Shown in pieces: positions 32,203 to 37,371 of a DNA stretch of 37,371 nt. Below the pieces are notes generated by a model. The model did not search any database. It was not told the origin of the DNA and saw nothing but the letters and a program-made list of their open reading frames with translations. The translations under genes were made by a program, and so were the position numbers. This DNA comes from an uncultured Pseudomonadota bacterium. Lineage in GTDB: Bacteria; Pseudomonadota; Alphaproteobacteria; RF32; CAG-239. Position 1 is the first letter of the stretch. Each line of letters begins with the position of its first letter. Location of the stretch: assembly GCA_902763905.1 (NCBI GenBank), contig CACWUA010000006.1, positions 1 through 37,371 on the forward strand. Reading direction: 5' to 3'.

Positions 32203-33177
32203 CTACGGCAACGGCACCAATTTCAACAAACGAGCAATAACATCATCAGCGCTCACGCCGTTGGCTTGTGCTTCAAAACTCAAAATAATACGATGCCGCA
32301 GCACATCAAACACCAATGCGTGAATATCCTCCGGTGTTACATAATCACGTCCGGCCAACCAAGCATGAATCTTAGCACACTTATCCAAAGCAATTGTAGC
32401 ACGCGGACTAGCCCCGTAAGCAAGAGTATTCTTCAAACCGGCATCATATTTTTCCGGATGCCTGGTTGCCATTACCAACTGCACCAAATATTCTTCCATA
32501 GCATTACTGAATTGCAAGCTAAATGCTTCACGTCTCGCTTCAAATATATCTTTCATACTTATGGAACAGTTACATTGTTGTTCCTTATTGTCAAGCGCCT
32601 GCATCTCTTCATTGCGAACAATGTTCAGAATTCGGCGTTCCGCATCAATATTCGGCTGATCAATCCGAATATACATCAAAAAGCGGTCCAATTGCGCTTC
32701 CGGCAAATTATATGTCCCTTCATGTTCTATCGGATTCTGTGTCGCCATCACCATAAACAGTCGAGGTAATTTATATTGCTTTCCGCCGATACTGACTTGT
32801 CGTTCGGCCATTGCCTCCAGCAATGCGGCTTGCACCTTTGCCGGAGCACGGTTAATTTCATCGGCCAAAACCATATTGGCAAAAATCGGTCCGGAACGAA
32901 ACTCGAAATGTCCGGTCGAGGCGACATAAATCTCACTGCCTGTGATATCCGACGGCAATAAATCCGGTGTAAACTGAATTCGATTAAATGTACCTTCAAT
33001 ACAATCCGATAATTTTTTAATTGTCTTGGTTTTAGCCAATCCCGGAGCTCCCTCCACCAATGCATGTCCATCGGCCAGCATAGTAATAATCAGCTTTGTA
33101 AGCAATTCTTCCTGTCCGATAATATTTTGTTGCATATATTGTTTTAACGCAATAATTTTTTCTCTTATTTCAGACAT
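32203..33177 (-). CDS. MoxR-type AAA+ ATPase
   Basis: The 324-residue protein has Walker A GAPGLAKTK (in HALVEGAPGLAKTKTIKKLS), the MoxR insert FNRIQFTPDLLPSDITGSEIY, Walker B MVLADEINRAPAKVQAALLEAM and sensor ATQNPIEHEGTYNLPEAQLDRFLMYI. The C-terminal lid has YGASPRATIALDKCAKIHAWLAGRDYVTPEDI. The open frame extends to 33282, but the ATG at 33177 has AAAGGA five bases upstream, and the extra N-terminal part is AT-rich promoter DNA. It heads a minus-strand series with DUF58. MoxR ATPases usually help vWA proteins mature metal or surface-protein complexes. Confidence 0.94.
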   Translation of the reverse strand: MSEIREKIIALKQYMQQNIIGQEELLTKLIITMLADGHALVEGAPGLAKTKTIKKLSDCIEGTFNRIQFTPDLLPSDITGSEIYVASTGHFEFRSGPIFANMVLADEINRAPAKVQAALLEAMAERQVSIGGKQYKLPRLFMVMATQNPIEHEGTYNLPEAQLDRFLMYIRIDQPNIDAERRILNIVRNEEMQALDNKEQQCNCSISMKDIFEARREAFSLQFSNAMEEYLVQLVMATRHPEKYDAGLKNTLAYGASPRATIALDKCAKIHAWLAGRDYVTPEDIHALVFDVLRHRIILSFEAQANGVSADDVIARLLKLVPLP

Positions 33178-33237
33178 ATTCATCCTTTCAAAAACTTGTT
33201 TGTAAAACACAAAAACGCATTGCATTGAAGCGATAAT

Positions 33238-33267
33238 ATTATAAATGTATATATAATTTATAAACAA
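33238..33267 (-). promoter_or_regulatory. Promoter of the moxR-DUF58 unit
   Basis: Minus strand TTGTTT (33267-33262), 18 bp, TATAAT (33243-33238). Start near 33231, about 54 nt before the moxR ATG. It shares a 125-bp AT-rich gap with the divergent helicase gene. Confidence 0.5.
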
Positions 33268-33302
33268 CTTAAAAACAAGCAAAATTTTAAAGAAGACGAT
33301 TA

Positions 33303-35687
33303 ATGTCTGACAATATTTTTGATTTGGATGATGACAATACCGCTCCGAAAATTTATGACAATGTCGGAGCGTTAAGGCGTGCTTTGCCGTGGTTGGATGA
33401 GCTTAATCCTGAGCAGAAACAGGCAGTAGAAACCACCGAAGGACCATTATTGGTTCTTTCCGGTGCAGGTACAGGGAAAACCAAAGTTTTGACCACAAGA
33501 TTGGCTTATATCTTATCCACTTTGCCGGTACAGCCGTGGAATTGCTTGGTTGTAACTTTTACCAACCGCGCTGCCAACGAAATGAAAGAGAGAGTACAAA
33601 CTCTCATCGGTGATATGGCAAATTCCGTATGGCTCGGTACCTTCCATCGTATCTGCGTCAAAATTTTACGCAATCATGCCGAACTCGTCGGTCTGCATTC
33701 AAACTTCACCATTTTAGGAGAAGATGATCAGAAACGCTTGATTAAACATATTTTGGAAACCGAAGGATTAGATGAAAAAAAATACACGCCGCAAAGCTTT
33801 ATGGAAAGCATCTCTCGTTTAAAAGATAAAGGTATAACGGTGGAAAAAGCTGCCTTAAATTTTCGCTCTACCGTATTGCTGACGATATATAAAAAATATC
33901 AAAAACGCTTGCTCGAACTGAATTGCGTTGATTTCGGCGACATTTTGCTCTATACGCTAACCTTGCTGATGAGTAATCCCGATGTTTTGCAAATATATCA
34001 AGATAAGTTCAAATATATCATGGTTGATGAGTACCAAGACACCAATGTTACGCAATATCTTTTCCTTAGATTGCTGTCGCAAAAATCACATAATTTATGC
34101 TGTGTAGGTGATGATGACCAATCCATATATTCATGGCGCGGTGCCGAAATTGAAAATATTATGCGCTTTCAAAAAGATTTTGTTGATGCCAAAGTAATTC
34201 GCCTCGAACGGAATTATCGTTCTACCGCAAACATACTGAGCGCCGCGTCTGCTCTCATTTCGCATAATTCCACACGCCTCGGTAAAACTTTAAAAGTAGC
34301 GGAAAACAGTCCGGCAACCAAACACACCAACGAACGCATCAAAGTATTGAGCCTTTATAACGGAGCAGAAGAAGCCAAATGGATTGCCGATGAAATTGAA
34401 ACTCTGCATCGCAACGGTACTCTGTATTCCGATATGGCAGTGTTGGTAAGAACGGCTTTTCAGACCCGAGAATTTGAAGAAAAATTTATTTCCGAAGCAA
34501 TTCCTTATCAGGTTATCGGCGGTCCTAAATTTTATGAGCGTGCGGAAATTCGTGATATTCTGGCATATTTTCGCGTTATAGTTCAGCCTAACGATGATTT
34601 GGCCTTTGAACGTATAATAAATAAGCCGGCACGTGGTATCGGAGCCAAAACCATCGAAAAATTACAACAAACCGCACGCAGCACTCAAACCTCTATGTAT
34701 AATGCCATACAAACATTGCTTGCAACAGGCGCTCTAAGTGGCAAAGCCAAAAGCAATTTGGAAGATTTGATGCAAAAATTTACCGAATGGAGACGTATTG
34801 TCAGTCTGGTAGATCCGGCAGATTTGGCTGAAGATGTCATTAACGATTCCGGATATATGGATATGCTCAAAAACAATTCTTCAGCCGAATCCGAAGGACG
34901 TATCGAGAACTTACGTGAATTAATAAATGTTATGACCGACACGGAAAATTATCCGACGATGTCCGAGTTTTTGGAACACGTCAGTTTGGTTATGGATAAT
35001 GACAGTAATCTTGATACCAATAAAGTTATGCTTATTACACTTCACTCTGCCAAAGGATTGGAATTTGAAACGGTATTTCTGCCGGGATGGGAAGAAGAAC
35101 TGTTTCCGCATAAAAAGAGCCTTGATGAAGGCGGACCGGATTCTTTAGAAGAGGAACGCCGTTTGGCCTATGTGGCAATTACCAGAGCCAAACATCGACT
35201 TTACATAACCACCACCATAAATCGTCGCGTGTACGGAGAATGGCGCAATAATGTGCCATCTCGTTTCTTAAATGAAATTCCGCCATCATGTTTACAAATG
35301 AGCAATCAGATCAATAATTGCTTTAATGGCAGCGGAGAACGTTACGGCAACAATAAATCTTACGGTGATTATGATAACTACGGCAGCTATGGAAAATCCG
35401 GTTACACTAAAAAGAAAACATATAAACCTGCCTTTTCCACCAAACCCAGTTATCAGAGCTACAGCTCCGATGAAGAAGGACATGACTATTCTTATGAGCC
35501 GGTTGAAACAACCTCGTACAGCACATATTCAGCAAAAAAATCATCTTCGCAATATATCGGAATCCGCGTTTATCATGAAACTTTCGGTTACGGTAAAATA
35601 GTTAGAGTATCAGGAAAGATGTGTGAAGTTGATTTTGATAATTTCGGCTGTAAAAAAATTATGGGTAACTATCTGACGAAAGCATAA
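33303..35687 (+). CDS. UvrD/PcrA-type DNA helicase
   Basis: 3'-5' SF1 helicase of repair and replication. The 794-residue protein has motif I SGAGTGKTKVLT near residue 53, Ia FTNRAANEMKERV, II VDEYQDTN, III DDQSIYSWRGA, IV RLERNYRS, V LITLHSAKGLEFETVFLPG and VI EEERRLAYVAITRAK. Between residues ~670 and 750 is a low-complexity Tyr/Ser/Gly/Lys linker (GDYDNYGSYGKSGY). The protein then ends in a short PcrA/UvrD-like Tudor-type domain (YIGIRVYHETFGYGKIVRVSGKMCEVDFDNFG). That domain binds RNA polymerase in known homologues. PcrA and UvrD cannot be told apart here. A weak AGAAGA site precedes the ATG. Confidence 0.95.
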   Translation: MSDNIFDLDDDNTAPKIYDNVGALRRALPWLDELNPEQKQAVETTEGPLLVLSGAGTGKTKVLTTRLAYILSTLPVQPWNCLVVTFTNRAANEMKERVQTLIGDMANSVWLGTFHRICVKILRNHAELVGLHSNFTILGEDDQKRLIKHILETEGLDEKKYTPQSFMESISRLKDKGITVEKAALNFRSTVLLTIYKKYQKRLLELNCVDFGDILLYTLTLLMSNPDVLQIYQDKFKYIMVDEYQDTNVTQYLFLRLLSQKSHNLCCVGDDDQSIYSWRGAEIENIMRFQKDFVDAKVIRLERNYRSTANILSAASALISHNSTRLGKTLKVAENSPATKHTNERIKVLSLYNGAEEAKWIADEIETLHRNGTLYSDMAVLVRTAFQTREFEEKFISEAIPYQVIGGPKFYERAEIRDILAYFRVIVQPNDDLAFERIINKPARGIGAKTIEKLQQTARSTQTSMYNAIQTLLATGALSGKAKSNLEDLMQKFTEWRRIVSLVDPADLAEDVINDSGYMDMLKNNSSAESEGRIENLRELINVMTDTENYPTMSEFLEHVSLVMDNDSNLDTNKVMLITLHSAKGLEFETVFLPGWEEELFPHKKSLDEGGPDSLEEERRLAYVAITRAKHRLYITTTINRRVYGEWRNNVPSRFLNEIPPSCLQMSNQINNCFNGSGERYGNNKSYGDYDNYGSYGKSGYTKKKTYKPAFSTKPSYQSYSSDEEGHDYSYEPVETTSYSTYSAKKSSSQYIGIRVYHETFGYGKIVRVSGKMCEVDFDNFGCKKIMGNYLTKA

Positions 35688-35712
35688 ATTAACGTAATAA
35701 AAATCATAAAAT

Positions 35713-35745
35713 AAAACGCCGCAAGCAACAATCTCACGGCGTTTT
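35713..35745. terminator. Terminator after the helicase gene
   Basis: AAAACGCCG (35713-35721) pairs with CGGCGTTTT (35737-35745) around a 15-base loop. It is symmetric and lies between convergent genes, so it can act on both strands. Confidence 0.85.
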
Positions 35746-35760
35746 GATTGAATATTGCAA

Positions 35761-36276
35761 TTAATACTCCATAAAGATTTCAACTCGGCGATTTAAAGCC
35801 TCACCTCTGGCATCTGTTTCAATTGCAACCGGCTGATAATCAGAATAAGCCGCCCCTGTCATCATCTGCGGATTAACACCCATCCCGGCCAAAGTGTTAG
35901 CTACTTTCAACACTCTGCGTGAGGATATATCCATATTAATTGCATCTTTTCTGTTCAAAGCATGAATATTAACCTTATGCGACGCATGTCCGGCGATTTT
36001 GACAATTGCATTATTGGAACGCGCTATCTGTGCAATCCGCCCAAGTTGAGCAATTTCTGCCGGATTTAAATAATCGGAACCATCCGCAAAATAAATAACT
36101 CCGGCTGCATATACATGTCTTGCCGCAACCGGTTGCACAACTTGAGCCACACAAGGCTGCTGTACCGGAACCAACACCTCTCGATGCCGATTGCATTCCG
36201 GTCCCTCAAACAAAGAACCGCGACAACAACAACCACCCAAAAATAAAACCAATGCTGCAGATAAAATTTTTCTCAT
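35761..36276 (-). CDS. OmpA-family lipoprotein (Pal-like domain)
   Basis: The 171-residue protein has lipobox LGGC (Cys16, followed by two more Cys) after MRKILSAALVLF. It then has a spacer with VQQPCVAQVVQPV and an OmpA/MotB C-terminal domain: GVIYFADGSDYLNPAEIAQLGRIAQIARSNNAIVKIAGHAS, NRKDAINMDISSRRVLKVANTLAGMGV and GEALNRRVEIFM. NxxLSxxRA-type residues are replaced by NMDISSRRV. It would anchor the outer membrane to peptidoglycan. It is not beside tol-pal genes, so it is a Pal-like rather than canonical Pal. AAAGGAAAAG precedes the ATG, and TATAAT occurs upstream. Confidence 0.9.
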   Translation of the reverse strand: MRKILSAALVLFLGGCCCRGSLFEGPECNRHREVLVPVQQPCVAQVVQPVAARHVYAAGVIYFADGSDYLNPAEIAQLGRIAQIARSNNAIVKIAGHASHKVNIHALNRKDAINMDISSRRVLKVANTLAGMGVNPQMMTGAAYSDYQPVAIETDARGEALNRRVEIFMEY

Positions 36277-36375
36277 TATCTTTTCCTTTCTCTATGCACT
36301 CCATGGTATCTAAGATAAAAAAATTATACAAAACAGACAAGTGATAATTTAATTTGTCCACAGATATTATCTGTT

Positions 36376-37293
36376 TTATTCGGTAACACCGCCATTGATA
36401 GTTACAACCAACAATGCCAAAAAAAATATCATAGCAAACCCTGCTTTTAATGATACGGTATCGGCAATTTTATAATTTCTGTTCAACAGATACACAAAAA
36501 TCGGAGAAGTCAGCAACAATGCCGTAACATATCCCGGATTTGGGGCAATTCGTAAAGCCATTGTTTTAGCGATAATCAACACCGAACTGCAAGCAATCAA
36601 CAAACCGCCGATACGTCGCATTTTAGGCGATACAATCAGCTTAACATCTTTTTGTGAAAAATTTTTCACGGTACACCGATACCAAAACAAATTATATAAC
36701 CCGCTGACAAATGTAGATACCGTTAAATAATACGTAAGTCCCTGCCCCAACGAATGCGCCTGAACGGCAATATATTTAGTTATTATACTCATGGCAGCCA
36801 AAGAAAAAACAGCAGGCAGAGTATATATGGCTGCAGCCCTCGAAACATAACTATCCAACATCTGCCAATAGCAATAGCAAAAACCGGATAATATCAATAT
36901 CAACGTAATTAACAAATTGCCTTGTTGCATTAATTCCATAAATTTATTCGGAGTCAGCATCCACCAGCCAAAAGTCGTTAAAAGAACCGTTACCGCCATA
37001 AAACGTGATGTCGGACCGGCTCCGAATTTCAGAGACGCAAAAAATATATGTGAATCATAAATACCTATGCAAAGTCCCTGAGTAATCAGCAGCATCCAAT
37101 ATTTTGCCTCATGTGGTACGGGATATAGTAAAATACACGGTAAAAATACCACACAAATACCGAAACCGCGCCATATTCCCAAAACATATCCGTTAATTTT
37201 AAAATGCTGATTGAACAGCAAATATATAGCCGTAAAAAATCCGTAAATAAAACTGTTTACTACCCATAACATATACTCTATCGTAATTATCAT
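36376..37293 (-). CDS. DMT/EamA-like membrane transporter
   Basis: The 305-residue protein has about ten hydrophobic spans, in two five-helix halves separated by the loop around QAHSLGQ. For example YMLWVVNSFIYGFFTAIYLLF, GIWRGFGICVVFLPCILLYPV, LLITLILILSGFCYC, VSTFVSGLYNLFWY, IGGLLIACSSVLIIAK and AGFAMIFFLALLVVTI. The pattern suits the drug/metabolite transporter superfamily, with RGFG in TM2 and the AxxPG segment (APNPGYVTALLLTSPIFVYLL) in the late part. The substrate is not evident. The start codon shows no Shine-Dalgarno, but TAA of an upstream frame overlaps it (TAATG), so re-initiation is possible. ATG at 37272 is an alternative. Confidence 0.75.
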   Translation of the reverse strand: MIITIEYMLWVVNSFIYGFFTAIYLLFNQHFKINGYVLGIWRGFGICVVFLPCILLYPVPHEAKYWMLLITQGLCIGIYDSHIFFASLKFGAGPTSRFMAVTVLLTTFGWWMLTPNKFMELMQQGNLLITLILILSGFCYCYWQMLDSYVSRAAAIYTLPAVFSLAAMSIITKYIAVQAHSLGQGLTYYLTVSTFVSGLYNLFWYRCTVKNFSQKDVKLIVSPKMRRIGGLLIACSSVLIIAKTMALRIAPNPGYVTALLLTSPIFVYLLNRNYKIADTVSLKAGFAMIFFLALLVVTINGGVTE

Positions 37294-37371
37294 TAACTTT
37301 TTTTCAAGATTAGCGCATGGAAAAAAGGGATCTGTCGGCTTAGTAATAGTTTTCCAAAAGAGAAGTTACAT
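37293..37371 (-). CDS. Possible 3' end of a gene outside the window
   Basis: On the minus strand one frame is open from the right edge to a TAA that shares its last base with the ATG of the transporter gene (TAATG). The 25 residues (…LLLSRQIPFFHALILKKS) are too few to identify. TAATG coupling would explain the missing ribosome-binding site of the transporter, but a 25-codon open frame could also be chance. Confidence 0.35.
   Translation of the reverse strand, partial: CNFSFGKLLLSRQIPFFHALILKKS

Noticed and set aside
33178..33282. N-terminal extension of MoxR (Tyr/Ile-rich)
   Set aside because: It is a translation of the AT-rich promoter region; AAAGGA marks the ATG at 33177.

Overview
The window looks like chromosomal DNA of an AT-rich Alphaproteobacterium, probably an uncultured or host-associated lineage; this is inferred from gene order and content, not from a database search. 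Evidence: the ffh-rpsP-rimM-trmD-rplS block, leuS-lptE-holA, hfq-hflX, a MerR-type regulator next to ihfA, outer-membrane and LPS-assembly genes (Gram-negative), and a type II-C-like CRISPR-Cas locus. Promoters are mostly sigma70-like (TTGACA, 17 bp, often TGn, TAtaaT). The standard genetic code is used, with some GTG and TTG starts.

Left end, 1-2950: a CRISPR-Cas locus. The cas9 3' end overlaps cas2. A hairpin terminator and an array of 14 repeats and 13 spacers follow, and cas1 lies beyond the array on the opposite strand. Each 36-nt repeat, read on the minus strand, contains a complete sigma70-type promoter (TTGACC, 17 bp, TACAAT preceded by TG). The array is therefore probably transcribed right to left, repeat by repeat, and ends in the hairpin at 983-1026. 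The degenerate repeat at the cas1 side has a perfect TATAAT. No tracrRNA is visible next to these genes. About 17 kb away, in the ihfA upstream gap (19072-19182), a non-coding stretch can pair with nearly the whole repeat and has a -10 box and a downstream hairpin in the expected places. It is reported as a candidate tracrRNA.

2981-17460: mainly housekeeping. A minus-strand ribosome/SRP operon (ffh to rplS) has a strong promoter and a structured leader. An outer-membrane protein follows, then leuS-lptE-holA and a DapB-like protein without the DapB catalytic motifs. Two small unknown genes come next, one behind a perfect consensus promoter. cobB overlaps murG on the minus strand, and hfq-hflX-lipoprotein runs on the plus strand.

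17461-25960: a GC-rich unknown gene, merR-ihfA, the tracrRNA candidate, a DUF2130 coiled-coil/nuclease-like protein, a small broken secreted-protein gene, a partner-switching signalling pair (Cache-HAMP-PP2C-kinase fusion plus STAS protein), a small unknown gene, a SIMPL-domain protein, a small membrane protein and a rhodanese.

26019-33177: a minus-strand series, moxR-DUF58-TPR, then lemA with two DUF2207 paralogues coupled by ATGA overlaps. It looks like an envelope-associated AAA/vWA/LemA module, split by internal promoters and a terminator. 33303-37371: a UvrD/PcrA helicase, an OmpA-like lipoprotein and a DMT-type membrane transporter that may be coupled to a gene outside the window.
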